64,000 bases of DNA from Ariolimax columbianus (lineage: Eukaryota > Mollusca > Gastropoda > Stylommatophora > Arionidae): positions 30,085,807 to 30,149,806 of the forward strand of contig JAVGWX010000025.1 in assembly GCA_036924085.1 (NCBI GenBank), written 5' to 3'. Positions 41,330 through 51,749 of the stretch are shown here, in pieces (the stretch's first letter is position 1; every line of letters begins with the position of its first letter). The notes under the pieces were generated by a model. That model saw nothing but the letters and a program-made list of their open reading frames with translations. It was not told the origin of the DNA and did no database searches. The translations under genes and the position numbers were made by a program.

Positions 41330-42196
41330 CTAAGCTTCATAATGAAAAGCTACCCAAGCATGGACTGGACCCATGCATACACCGACGGTTCTGAAACAAA
41401 CACTACACAGAACGGAGGGGCAGGAGCATTCCTGAACCTACCAAATGGCAGAAAAATAACACTGTCATTCGCTACTGGTAAGTACACAAGCAATTTCAGA
41501 GCGGAGGCAGAGGCACTGAGGGCGGCAGTGGAAGAGATGGTGACACACAGTGAAAATGAGAGCCATATAGTTCTGCTGACAGATGCTCTCGCCGTAGTCA
41601 CAGCGCTAAAAAGCCAGAAAAACACTGAGCTTAATGACTTAAGAGCAGCACTCTGCAAACTGTGCCAGCAGTCCGCACCAAAAAGGGTAGTGGTACAGTG
41701 GGTTCCGTCACACTGCAACATCCAAGGCAACGAGGAGGCAGACAGACTGGCAAAAGAAGGTGCAAGACTACCACAAACAGATACCAGTATGACGTACGAA
41801 GAGTCAAAACGGCTTATCAAAGCCAGATACATGACCAAATGGGAAACCGAACATACTGGTTACACCAAAAACGATGCCTATTACCAGTTGAACCGAAGAG
41901 AGCAGGTCGTTGTCTTCAGACTTCGCACTGGCCACAACAGACTGAGGTACCACCTATTCAACAAATTGAAGATAGGGTGTACCGACGAATGCCCGTGCGG
42001 TACTGGTAAAATGACCACTGAACATCTGCTGCAGAACTGCCCGACATACGAGGATCAGAGAGAGCAGATGTGGCCATTACCAGTGGAACTGCAAGACAAG
42101 CTCTATGGCAGTAGCGAGAGCCTCAGGATGACCGCCGCTTTTTTCGAAAAAATAATGGTTACTGTCTGACTGTGTACGATGAAGAAGAAGAAGAAG
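41330..42196 (+). mobile_element. Jk LINE copy I, young, 13-bp TSD
   Basis: The 867-bp 5'-truncated copy starts CTAAGCTTCATAATGAAAAG (equivalent to 31640 in copy C) and ends with a long (GAA)n. ATATCATTAAAAC is duplicated exactly at 41317-41329 and 42197-42209. It is located in intron 2 of gene 2 as modelled, inside repeat R3. Confidence 0.92.
41342..42169 (+). CDS. Jk RNase H and Cys/His tail, intact frame
   Basis: A 275-codon frame with all four acidic residues of RNase H (AYTDGS, RAEAEALRAA, LLTDALAVV, NEEADRLAKEGA) and the complete 'CPCGTGKMTTEHLLQNC' cluster. It differs from copy C by only a few residues. It would not be made as a protein on its own, since it lacks a promoter and the RT. 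Confidence 0.85.
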   Translation: MKSYPSMDWTHAYTDGSETNTTQNGGAGAFLNLPNGRKITLSFATGKYTSNFRAEAEALRAAVEEMVTHSENESHIVLLTDALAVVTALKSQKNTELNDLRAALCKLCQQSAPKRVVVQWVPSHCNIQGNEEADRLAKEGARLPQTDTSMTYEESKRLIKARYMTKWETEHTGYTKNDAYYQLNRREQVVVFRLRTGHNRLRYHLFNKLKIGCTDECPCGTGKMTTEHLLQNCPTYEDQREQMWPLPVELQDKLYGSSESLRMTAAFFEKIMVTV

Positions 42197-42419
42197 ATAT
42201 CATTAAAACAAAATCGTCTGATATGGCCGTCATTGCTTGTGTCCCAAACTGCCTTATTTGTGATATGGTCTAGATACGAAATGTCAAGGATTCTACACAG
42301 ACAATCTCATCTGCATTGCTCAAATGTTTCGCTCTAGAGGTGCTGTCAGAGTCCAAATTTTGTGCGCGTAAAGGTACACAGAAGTGACAAGTGCTTACAT
42401 TAAACTCAACTTTGATTTC

Positions 42420-42904
42420 AGGTTGATGCTTTTGTTCTTCCATAGTGGCCTCAATTTGGTCAGAGCAGCCATGGTCATCACAATTCATACCTGAATCTCA
42501 GTTCTGGAACCGTCCACATACATCAGTGTATTTAAACTGTTTAACAATTTGCAATGGTTTAGCTTTGGTCTCAATCAAACTTGTTTGGCTCTCTGAGACG
42601 TTGACAATGTGTTTACTATTCTCTGCACTCATTTCAATTCCAAACCTTTGAGTGGCATTGTCAAGGTTTGAGATTAGATTTGCAAGTTCTAGCTCAAACC
42701 CAGCCAGCCTGGTAATGTCATCAGAAAACTGAAGATTGGTGGGTGTGCTGCCACCTACGCCGAACGTACCCGAGTGATCCTTTAGAAATTTGGATATGGT
42801 TAAGACAAGTATTTAAAATGGCCGGTGAAAGAATACATCCTTGTCATACACTGGCTGACGTGATGAACCATTCCCTAATTATCCCGTTAATGTAGAAGGA
42901 CAGA
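42420..42904 (-). pseudogene. LINE RT fragment
   Basis: The minus strand reads 'GCILSPAILNT'-like text (motif B, preceded by a stop), then 'SDDITRLAGFELELANLIS' and 'QRFGIEMSAENSKHIVN', continuing into the thumb ('IVKQFKYTDVCGRFQN'). The YADD box appears as SDDI. It has several stops. Confidence 0.6.
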
Positions 42905-43385
42905 ATACTGTCACCAGTTATCTAACGTACAGGCCACTGGGAACCCTAAAGTGACATTAATAGAAGTCAACAAAAAAAAAGATGATCATTTCACCATCCT
43001 ACGTGAAGAAGTAGAGGTGATGATAAAGTGTCCCAAGGAGGACAAGGCGGCTGGTATAGACAACATAACAGGCAAACTACTAACACATTGAGGGAATGTG
43101 GTTATAGACATTCTCACAAAGATTTGTAACATTATTTGTAAGCTATACCAAGTCTTTGTTGACTTCAAAAGAGCTTTTGACATGGTCTGGAATAAGGCCC
43201 TGTGGGCAACTATTTCCAAAGTATAAGATAACAAATATGTATGATAGAACAGATTTAAGAAAGTACATGCTGCCACTATTTATCCCTCATTTGTCACCTG
43301 AGTTGTTCTCCCATAATCACTTTCTATCATCAATACTCATCACTACATTCTGAAAAGGATTAAGCAATTGGACCTGGAGAGGACT
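42905..43385 (+). pseudogene. RTE-like RT fragment, shared with U3
   Basis: Pieces 'NPKVTLIEVNKKKDDHFTI', 'CPKEDKAAGIDNITGKLL' and 'YQVFVDFKRAFDMVWNKA' (motif A) are recognisable. It is homologous to 60915-61620, which retains an extra middle part. It predates the U2/U3 split. Confidence 0.65.
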
Positions 43386-43536
43386 ACAGATCTAGCATGA
43401 CCAAAAAGCCTGAACGCAAAAGAAGAAACGGAATAGTTAAACATTAAAAGAACATTGTTGATTAAGCATCTTACTTTCTGCTAGCATATTTTCTGAATTA
43501 AAATTAAGTACTTGAACTTCTGACCTCTTTTCTCAG

Positions 43537-43605
43537 ACTACAAGAAGTGTTGTCACAAAAGTGTCATTCTTTGGTGAGAAGATAAAACAGGAAACAGCTG
43601 ATGAG
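43537..43605 (+). CDS. Zinc-finger gene 2, exon 3 (third SUMO-type motif)
   Basis: A 69-nt phase-0 exon between CTTTTCTCAG and GTGAGT: 'TTRSVVTKVSFFGEK' and 'IKQETADE'. It is equivalent to gene 1 exon 3. A second, more diverged copy follows at 47147, so this one may be either an extra exon of gene 2 or an orphan; including it keeps the frame. Confidence 0.65.
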
Positions 43606-43689
43606 GTGAGTTCATTTTGTTGAACTTTGCAGATCTTTACAAGACAGACAAACTCTCATTGTTTACGAATCTTAACTAATTTAATAATT

Positions 43690-44275
43690 TTTCATTTTCT
43701 CCTTCGCCATGTTTTTTTTCTTGTTACGTCTACACTTGATGTCCAGTTCACTGAATAAAGATTGCTATGGTGAAGACTTCCAAACAGCTTTGTATGGAGA
43801 TTCGTCTCTGTGGGCCAGTGCTCAGTACAAAATTGGCTAAGCATATGTCTTGTAAGATATATTTGGATGTCTGTGCTGCTTATGTCCACACATGCACTTT
43901 GTTGATGAAGCCAAATTTAGTCTGTGCAAGTGGTCATTCAATCTGTTATGTCCCTTTCTCATGTGAAACATGATCACTTGCTCTGCTGATCAAGGCAGTG
44001 ATAGTTGTCTCTTGTTTGGTTGACTCTCCTAATGGCTTGTATAAGTTTCTTCTTTTCCTGGAAGGTGATTGTTTGTTCATTTTGTTCTCATCTTGCTTTC
44101 TCCTTTGTCAACCTACCTGTTGCTGTCTTGTTTCCTGGTATGTTGCTGTGTGATTGTATCCACTGTACCTTTCTTTTGGCTTATAGTTTGCTCAAGGTTT
44201 TCCTTAGCTCTGGCAGCCTATCACTCTTGATTGCTTGCAGAACTGACACTGCATCTATAAGGAATATAACTTGCT
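43690..44275 (-). pseudogene. RNase H LINE fragment, antisense in intron
   Basis: The minus strand reads, from 44275 down, 'VSVLQAIKSDRLPELRKTL', 'KVQWIQSHSNIPGNKTA' (RNase H end), then 'FCTEHWPTETNLHTKLFGS' at the C-terminus. The U3 copy (61970-62520) adds 'GHNRFNDHLHRLNLVSSPK' and a CMCG cluster. The copies in all three units make it ancestral. The plus-strand frames here are antisense. Confidence 0.6.
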
Positions 44276-44337
44276 GACATTGTCTTGCTATGTTGCTATA
44301 ATTTCTGCAGCAAAAATTAGTGCTTGTACTTCAGTTG

Positions 44338-44552
44338 TAAGCCTCGTAGCGGAACAGTTAGTGACCTGACTTCGCATTTGAGTGGTCCTGTGTTCGTTAC
44401 CCAGTTGAGGCGGAAATGTTTTTTCAGACCGCAACGGCTCCCGGGTCAACCACGCCTAATGGGTACCGGCGAGGGAGAGAAGATGGCTTCCACCCTCATA
44501 TAGCCGAGCCTTTGAAATGGGAGCCCTAAAGCAGTAATGCTATGGCTTACTT
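44338..44552 (+). mobile_element. SINE-C, tRNA-like head, 11-bp TSD
   Basis: AGCGGAACAGTTAGTGACC (A-box-like) and GGTCCTGTGTTCGTTACCC (B-box-like) head a body with CAACGGCTCCCGGGTC and CATATAGCCGAGCC. TACTTCAGTTG is duplicated at 44327-44337 and 44553-44563. U3 has the same insertion (62527-62756); U1 does not, so it entered after U1 separated. Confidence 0.8.
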
Positions 44553-44579
44553 TACTTCAGTTGATTAGTTTAAACAGAA

Positions 44580-44868
44580 TTTCCCAGTGGATGAGCTAGT
44601 GACTTAGTTTTTGCATTATCTGAATAAACGGCATAGTTTCGTGCACCTCCACTCTTTAATTCTGTTGTTACTGGTCCATCAGTACACCTGTATCAATGCT
44701 TCTCTGGGGTACAGTTCCTCAATCATGCTGTATCTTTCTTTTCGAGAACATTTTGTTCTCCCTTGGGGCATGTGGCAGTTATGAATATTTTTATACAGCG
44801 ATTTTGTTGTTGTTAACTCATAGTTAAGAAGGCAAAAGATGGTCAACAACATTTGCAAACCTTGATCT
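44580..44868 (+). pseudogene. Ancestral unit DNA, left of the transduced insert
   Basis: Matches 62760-63026 of U3 (GGCAAAAGATGGTCAACAAC, TTTGCAAACC). It is interrupted at 44868 and resumes at 45633. Confidence 0.6.
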
Positions 44869-45619
44869 GGTTTGGCTTCGTATGTTCTCAATCTCCCACT
44901 ACCAAGCCCTGAAAGGGCTTAAGTAGCAGAATGTAGTCCAGAGAACGGAATGCGTTGTGTTGTAATTTACAGCTTGACTGCGATATTTGCACCTTTCGGT
45001 CCAACACATCCGACTTCAGCAAATATTTTTTGAGTACTGGGTTAGCATTCCCTCTTCGATGCCTTCTCCTTAGCCAGTCTGCCCTGCTGCAGTCTGTTAT
45101 CCAGGATCACAACGTAAAGGTGTAGAAGGGTCTTGGCAGCTATGGTTCGCTGGCCCTTTTGCTAGCAGTTAGCTTTGGGTCGCTGACCACTGCAGCTCAT
45201 ACTCTGCTCAGCATCTTGATCCCGTGTTGAATTTAATCATGGTGTAGATCTATAAACACAGAAGAACTCATACAGGAGAGAAACCTCACAAATGTAATAT
45301 TTATCGTAAAGATTTGTTTTGTAATGAACAATGCTCAGATCTCTTGTCTAAATATACATAAAAGAATATATGTACCAGAGAGAACCCATATTTGTGTGAT
45401 TTTTGTGACGCAGCTTTTTCAAAATCAAGTAATCTAAAGTTATACAAAAGAATAGATACAGGAAATACATATCGATGTGATGATTGTGGTGCAGTATTTT
45501 CTCAGCTTGGTCCTTTAAAAGTACACGTATTACGTCACACATGAGAAAAGTCCTGACGCTAGCAGTCAGCTATGGGTAACTGACCACTGCAGCTCATGCG
45601 CTGCTCAGCACCTTGATCT
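44869..45619 (-). mobile_element. Composite SINE-B insertion carrying zinc-finger DNA (5' transduction), 13-bp TSD
   Basis: In minus-strand order the insert is a 67-base SINE-B head (45619-45553), about 315 bases of antisense fossil zinc-finger DNA (45550-45237), the 9-bp ATTCAACAC that is the target duplication of the SINE-B at 51385, then a full SINE-B to 44869. CAAACCTTGATCT flanks the whole at 44856-44868 and 45620-45632. U3 (63013-63030) is uninterrupted. The SINE-B and finger parts match 51385-52115, the likely source. One TSD around the composite shows that it arrived as one piece. Confidence 0.85.
45230..45550 (+). pseudogene. Fossil zinc fingers inside the transduced insert
   Basis: Plus strand: CATACAGGAGAGAAACCTCA then AAATGTAATATTTATCG, and 'CDFCDAAFSKSSNLKLYKR'- and 'CDDCGAVFSQLGPLKVH'-like units with stops. 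It matches 51750-52115 except for a 52-base tandem duplication present only there. Confidence 0.8.
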
Positions 45620-45632
45620 CAAACCTTGATCT

Positions 45633-46085
45633 AAAGCACAATGGGAAGAGAGGCAGGGCTTTTATTGACAATTTGTCTGGAAACAGACAGAGAACAAATG
45701 CTAAGCCAGCGATAGATGGAAAAATAACAAAACTGAAGACCAGAAAAACAACACACACCAACTCTACAAACAGTCAAACAATTACTGAAGACTGTGAACA
45801 AAGAGGCTCGGCTGAATAGACGTGCAATGGAGGGATTACTTGGAGAGAAATTTACAAACATTTGGCCATCCCAAAGACATCAACCTCCTGAAAATGAGAG
45901 ATCAAAGCTCAATTTTTCGACTTTGCACTGAACACATACAACTTAACAGTCATTAGAACAGAAGATACTCCAAAGTGCCGGCTTTGTCCAGAACTAAACA
46001 ACTCACAAACACTTGCAGATACCGCTAGATGGCACTGGGCCAAAGAGCGGAAGCCTACAGTCTATTGGATCAATAACCAACCAAC
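45633..46085 (+). pseudogene. RNase H LINE 3' fragment, right of the transduced insert
   Basis: Aligns with 63030-63570: 'SSIFRLCTEHIQLNSH' type text (HLNRIQ in U3) and CAGATACCGCTAGATGGCAC. It is a decayed LINE C-terminus ancestral to the units. Confidence 0.6.
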
Positions 46086-46186
46086 CTGCTTAGGGGTGTT
46101 TAGTAATTCATCCTTATATTTATTTGCACTGATGTACAAAGCTACTTCTCTTCAATATTCCACTAGTAGGATTTTAGAATCTGGTC

Positions 46187-46665
46187 TTCATTGAAACTGA
46201 TGTTATATTCTTGTGATTTTCTTCTGTGGTCTTGGTCTATAGGATAGAGGTGTGACACTTGTGATTTTCTTCTGTGGTCTTGGTCTATAGGATAGAGGTG
46301 TGACACTTGTGATTTTCTTCTGTGGTCTTGGTCTATAGGATAGAGGTGTGACACTTGTGATTTTCTTCTGTGGTCTTGGTCTATAGGATAGAGGTGTGAC
46401 ACTTGTGATTTTCTTCTGTGGTCTTGGTCTATAGGATAGAGGTGTGACACTTGTGATTTTCTTCTTTTATCTTGGTCTATAGGATAGAGGTGTGACACTT
46501 GTGATTTTCTTCTTTTATCGTGGTCTATAGGATAGAGGTGTGACACTTGTGATTTTCTTCTTTTATCGTGGTCTTGGTCTATAGGATAGAGGTGTGACAC
46601 TTGTGATTTTTTTCTTTTATCGTGGTCTATAGGATAGAGGTGTGACACTTGTGATTTTTTTCCAT
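46187..46665. repeat. 48-bp minisatellite, about nine units
   Basis: The unit contains TTGGTCTATAGGATAGAGGT and GTGACACTTGTGATTTTCTT. Most units are 48 bp and one is 54 bp, so lengths stay in multiples of three and the minus strand is open for 161 codons of 'SHLYPIDQDHRRKSQV' repeats. U1 (21830-21880) has a single unit-like sequence, so the array expanded only in U2. It lies in the gene 2 intron between the two IKQE exons. Confidence 0.9.
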
Positions 46666-47146
46666 TTCATTTATTGGAGTGGTCTCCAAAAAACAATCTG
46701 CCTTTAGACATAGGCATTATAGGATATATACAAGTTATACTGTGGGGTGGTTTTGACTTCATGCAGCTCTGTGACCAGTGGATATGTTTTCCTAAGTGTC
46801 CTGTGGCGATTGAATGTAATGTTATAAATGTCCCATGGGCTATAGAATGTTACTTCACATAATTTTGGTGTGGACTATTGAATGTTAATTCATGCATAGC
46901 CCTTGAATGTGGATTACTGTGCCCCTTGGCCCATTGAAAATGTCTTCCTTTGTGTCTTCATTCTGCCTTTGGACTATTTAATATGTTTTAATGTGACCCT
47001 TGCACCATTGAATGTGTCTTTCCTCTGTCTATCCAAAAATGGATAGTAAAACATTAAAGGCACATTTTAAATTGGTTTACTTAATTTATGTTTGAATTTT
47101 TTCAGTATTAAAATTAAGGATATGTACTTTTGTCTTATCTTCTCAG

Positions 47147-47215
47147 ACTACAAGACGGGCTGATATTAAAGTGCCATTCTTTGGTGAGAAGATAAAACAG
47201 GAACCAGCTGAGGAG
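47147..47215 (+). CDS. Zinc-finger gene 2, exon 4 (duplicated third SUMO-type exon)
   Basis: A 69-nt phase-0 exon, CTTCTCAG/GTGAGT: 'TTRRADIKVPFFGEKIKQ' and 'EPAEE'. IKQEP is the best SUMO-type match in the window. The flanking introns (AGTTAAACATTAAA-type text and the 46720-46800 block shared with 20457-20540) show that it is a tandem duplicate of the exon region containing 43537. Confidence 0.75.
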
Positions 47216-47229
47216 GTGAGTTCGTTTTT

Positions 47230-47440
47230 GTGGACAGATTTTCCCATTCTTTTTGAGACAGACTCTCCTGTTGTTTACAAGACAGACAGACTTTCATTGT
47301 TTACCAAATTCTGTTGTTTACAAAACAGACAGACTCTCCTTTTGTTTACAAGACAGACAAACTTTCATTGTTTACCAAATTCTGTTGTTTATCAGACAAA
47401 CAGACTGGCTGTCAAACTCTCTCTCTATCTCCCTCTCTCC
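47230..47440. repeat. Short imperfect tandem repeat in intron
   Basis: TTTACAAGACAGACAGACTT and TCATTGTTTACCAAATTCTG alternate two to three times after exon 4. In U1 (20955-21012) only one such unit follows the equivalent exon. The 130-codon frame across it is not supported as coding. Confidence 0.6.
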
Positions 47441-47734
47441 AACCATTTGATCACCAGACAAGCAAACTTTCCAATTGTTTACCATAAAGTTTGGAAAGGA
47501 TCACACATTGGTGCAGGAAGTCCTGTTCAGAATTGTCTTCTTATTTTATGGGAGACCATTTAGAAATGTGATGTACCCCACAACTGATACATAGAGACTG
47601 TTTGTATACAACAAAGTCTTTTGTCAGATTTTACTCATAATATTTCCTTATCCATCCTGATTATTTGTCCCTTTTAGCTTTTTCTTCACTTCTCCTTTTT
47701 GTTTAATAATTTCCTGACAATCTTTTCATCTCAG

Positions 47735-47858
47735 GCAAATCAAAGTCAAGACCGCTGTCATGATGTTGTGATGCAGAGTCAGTCAGCTAACAACATGGAT
47801 AGACAAATCCCAGGAAAGGAGATGGTAGAACAACCTGGTTTATGTGGAGAACATGGAG
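47735..47858 (+). CDS. Zinc-finger gene 2, exon 5 (linker)
   Basis: 124 nt, TTTCATCTCAG/GTAAGT, phase 0 to 1: 'ANQSQDRCHDVVMQSQSAN', 'NMDRQIPGKEMVEQPG' and 'LCGEHG'. It aligns without gaps to gene 1 exon 4, with a high share of silent or conservative differences by eye. Confidence 0.78.
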
Positions 47859-49600
47859 GTAAGTAAAGATGTGACAGTGGTTCATATTTTAAATGGGTCA
47901 ACTTTGTAGTACCAGCATATTAACCTTTACAGCTCATAGGCAACAAAATTGGCTCCTATAAACCTAAAAATGGCCGCCAGGTCAAAACTAAATTGGACCT
48001 CATAAACATTTGTTTTTTATTTCATTATTTAGTTTGTGGAATTCCATTTTTTAGATGGCTTTACTGAAGGTTGCCTCTGCACATGCACAGTTGATATTCA
48101 ACTGAAGCTTATTTCCGGTATGTCGATATTAGCACATTTATATTTTTTAAAGTTGATCACCAAGACCCAAGAAATGATTTATTTCTGTATCAGTTCAATT
48201 ATCGCTCACATCTGGATTATTCGGGGATATTCAACATGCGTCGAAGTCAGACTTTGGCTGTGCCACATAATAGATTCAGGGCCATCTTTACAACAAAACA
48301 AGGATTAGAACATGACAGGTGTCCATGTTGGGAGCATACTATGACCTTCAAACAAATCCTACAAAGCTGCACTCACACACAGGGAGAAAGAGAACATTAC
48401 TGACCTCATGAGACAGATTTGAGACAAAAGCTGTATTGAGCTAAAGTAGCCTCTCATCAGCATGATCAAAGTGGTTATGATATGTCAAGGTTGATCTGCC
48501 AGGAACAACCTCTGATGGTTAGGGAGTAAGGACAGCATTTCCCTTTAAACAAAAATCTGCATCGACCAGTCATGGATGGCTTCAGTCCTACTTTGTGACT
48601 CCAAAACCTGGACATTACTCAAACATGGCACATTCAGTCTAGAGACATTCCACATGCGCAATCAGAGGTGTATCCTGGGTGTCTAATGGCATGACTACAT
48701 CCACAACGTGGAGGTTTCTGCTAAAACAGTCCTCACTCAATCTTGGAAACACTGGAACCCCGCCAAGCTTTTATGTTCAGTCATGTCATTTGACTGGATC
48801 AGGAAACTCCAGTTCCTAGGACACTTCAAAGATCTTTCCTCTGCACCAAAGGTCTTCTCCTAACTGGCTGGGGTGCAGAAGAGACTGTCTCCACACAGTA
48901 TAGTTTCAGCAGATAGGAGACTCCCTCTCCACTCTGGATGTGGTTTCTACAACAGTGGGCCATGTATCCAAGCAGCAGACCTAAGCAAACTTATTATTAT
49001 TGCAGATACAAAAAAAAAGGGTATGAGAGCAGGGGGCGGCCATGGAATAACTTCAATACACAATTTTGCAGGTATGTGGCAGTAAAATCCTACACCAAAC
49101 TGATTAGGGCAGTATACAACAGATAGAGTGAGACACTTCTGTGCCTTTATAGCCAGTCTACATACTGAATAGATGAAGATTTAGTGATGAGCAACATGAG
49201 TGTACATACACGGTTTGTGATACAGAAAATAGGACTTTTTTTGTTTGTTGGCGTTCAGTTTATTTCTCCATTCCCCAAGGCGATGTGCACTGCAGAGTCA
49301 GGGTCTGCTTCCTCCTGCATTTTCTAAGAGTTTGCTTCCCTGGGGTAACGGCAGGTGCTTTGATTGGGGAGTGAACCCAGCACATTCAGATTCTGAGCTG
49401 TGTCACTACCCGAAGCCATCCTCTAAATAGGACTTGAATGAGTTACCCGTTACCAGAAATCATATATACAAAACATGTATTGATCTTGGAGCAGAAATGA
49501 CTGTGATCTTGTCTGCCATGTCTCAAGTCAATCTGAGTGACATAATAATGTTGATACTTGCATTTGGTGATTGTCTTAGCTCACTTTTTTTATATTACAG
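47859..49600 (+). other. Intron 5 of gene 2 with repeat and LINE fragments
   Basis: 47925-48260 is repeat R1. 48290-48400 reads 'CPCWEHTMTFKQILQSC', a LINE Cys/His tail. 48590-48800 reads 'CDSKTWTLLKHGTFSLETF' and 'HMRNQRCILGV', the post-RT part of another LINE. A SINE-A sits at 49238-49424. The acceptor is TTTTTTTATATTACAG. Confidence 0.6.
49238..49424 (-). mobile_element. SINE-A with internal deletion, 11-bp TSD
   Basis: It lacks the core region but keeps the tRNA-like head and 3' part. AAATAGGACTT occurs at 49227-49237 and 49425-49435. Gene 1's intron has the uninterrupted equivalent at about 24638-24655 (GTGATACAGATACTTGAGTG). Confidence 0.82.
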
Positions 49601-51204
49601 GATTACTATCATGTGTCCTAGACACAACCTCCAGGGATAAATATTTACAAATGATGCCTGATGTCCCACATTTGGGTCTTGATTCACAAGAGAATCTTCT
49701 AGAACTTGCTGGGCACAAAGATCTAAATAAAAGCAATGGAATCAACACCGGAGAGAAACCATATAAATGTAATATTTATGGTGTAGGATTTAAGCATTTC
49801 AGTGCTCTAAAAGAGCATAAAATAATTCATTCAGGTGAAGAACCTTACAAATATGATGTTTGTGGTGAAGGATTTGCTTATCCTAGCATCCTTAAAATAC
49901 ATTTATCACAAAAACATACAAGAGAGAAACCTCACAAATGTGATTATTGTAACAAATGTTTTTTTAATTCTAGTCATTTGAAACAACACATTATGATACA
50001 TACAGGAGAGAGACCTTTCAAATGTGATGTTTGTAATAAATCTTTTGGTACATCCACCCATTTGAAAGCACACAGAATGGTACATACAGGAGAGAAACCT
50101 TACAAATGTGATTATTGTGAAAAATGTTTTCTGTATTCCAGTGTTTTGAAAAGACACATTAAAATACATACAGGAGAGAAACCATACAAATGTGATTTTT
50201 GTGGTATAGGATGTTCTGATTCTAGCACTCTAAGAAGACACAACAGTTGTCATACAGGAGAGAAATCATACAAATGTGATGTTTGTGGTGCAGGATTTGC
50301 TGGTGCCAGCGGCCTAAGAATACACAAAAGAATGCATACAGGAGAGAAACCATACAAATGTAGTGTTTGTGGTGTAGAATTTGCTAATCCAAGTGTTCTA
50401 CATAGACACAAAATAACACACACAGGAGAGAAACCATTCATGTGTGATATTTGTGGTGTACTATTTAGTGATAAAAGTAAACTAAAAAGACATCTAAGAA
50501 GTCATACAGGAGAGAAAGCATTGAAACCATTCAAATGTGACGTTTGTGATGCATGTTTTGCTACTCGTAGCCATCGAAGAAGACACAAAACAACTCATAC
50601 AGGAGAGAAACCATACAAGTGTGCTGATTGTGGTGCAAGATTTATGTATAAATATCATGTAATGCTGCACTTACAAAAACATATAGGAGAGAAACTGTAC
50701 AAATGTAATGTTTGTGATGCAACATTTATTGATATGACATATCTAAGAAGGCACAAAATAAAACATACAGGAGATACACCTTATAAATGTCATGTTTGTG
50801 GTGCATGTTTTGCTGATTGCAGTATTATGAAAAGACACAAAATGATACATACGGGAGAGAAACCGTTCAAATGTGATGTTTGTGGTTGGGCATTTATTAG
50901 TCAAAGTCATTTGAACCAGCACAAACGAAAACATACAGGAGAGAAACCTTTTAAATGTGATGTTTGTGATGTATGTTTTACTCATCGTAGAAATCTAAAA
51001 AATCACCAAAAAGTACATACTGGAGAGAAGCCTTACAAATGTGATATTTGCTTGGTAGCATTTTCAAATAGTGGGAATCTGAAAGAACACAAAAGAACTC
51101 ATACAGGAGAAAAACCATACAAATGTGATGATTGTGGCGCACGTTTCTTTAAGTCTAGCAACCTTAAAAGACACAAAAGAATACACATGTTAGAGAGACC
51201 ATGA
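49601..51204 (+). CDS. Zinc-finger gene 2, exon 6: 17-unit C2H2 array
   Basis: Entered in phase 1: 'GLLSCVLDTTSRDKYLQ', 'LGLDSQENLLELAGHKDL', then 17 finger units. Units 1 ('YKCNIYGVGF') and 2 ('YKYDVCGEGF') have each lost one Cys by a Cys-to-Tyr change, so 15 look able to bind zinc. An unusual linker TGEKALKP precedes unit 10. The N-terminal part aligns with gene 1, but finger identity and number differ widely, as in fast-evolving poly-zinc-finger families. The stop is at 51202-51204 after 'HKRIHMLERP'. Confidence 0.88.
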
Positions 51205-51375
51205 CATGGGATGTTTGTGGTGAGAGATTTTCTGAAAATATATAATTTAAAAAAATACAAACTGGAACATACAGAAAAGAAATTATACAAATGTGGTGAT
51301 TGGGGTAAAGGATTTGATGATCCTGGCAACTCTAAGAACATACAGGTGAGTAACCTTACAAATGTCATGTTTGCA
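51205..51375 (+). pseudogene. Fossil fingers directly after gene 2
   Basis: Degraded finger text continues ('NLKKYKLEHTEKKLYKCGD') to the SINE-B insertion. It is the former 3' part of the array. Confidence 0.75.
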
Positions 51376-51384
51376 GTGTTGAAT

Positions 51385-51740
51385 GTGGCTTAGCTTTGTT
51401 CGTTCTCACTCTCCCGCTACCAAACCCTGAAAAGGCTTAAGTAGCAGAATGTAGTCCAGAGAACGGAATGCGTTGTGTTGTAGTTTATAGCTTGACTGCG
51501 ATATTTGCACCTTTCGGTTCAACACATCTGGCTTCAGCAAACATTTTTTAAGTACCGGGCTAGCATTCCCTCTTTGATCCCTTCTCTTTAGCCAGTCTGC
51601 CCTGCTGCAGCCTGTTTTCAGGATCACCGTGTGGAGGTGTAGAAGGGTCTTGGCAGCTATGGTTCGCTGGCCCTGACGCTAGCTGTTAGCTTTGGGTCGC
51701 CGACCACTGCAGCTCATGCTCTGCTCAGCATCTTGATCCC
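51385..51740 (-). mobile_element. SINE-B inserted in fossil fingers, 9-bp TSD; source-type locus
   Basis: A full-length minus copy with an eroded tail (on the minus strand GAACGAACAAAGCTAAGCCA instead of clean GAA repeats). GTGTTGAAT is duplicated at 51376-51384 and 51741-51749. The same GTGTTGAAT next to the same 5' end inside 44869-45619 identifies this locus, or a sister copy, as the origin of that insert. Confidence 0.85.
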
Positions 51741-51749
51741 GTGTTGAAT

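Noticed and set aside
46187..46665. CRISPR array
   Set aside because: Units are contiguous with no unique spacers, and the genome is animal. It is a minisatellite.
47171..47563. 130-codon frame starting MPFFGEKIKQEP as a full small protein
   Set aside because: Only the first 15 codons are exon; the rest is intron containing a tandem repeat.
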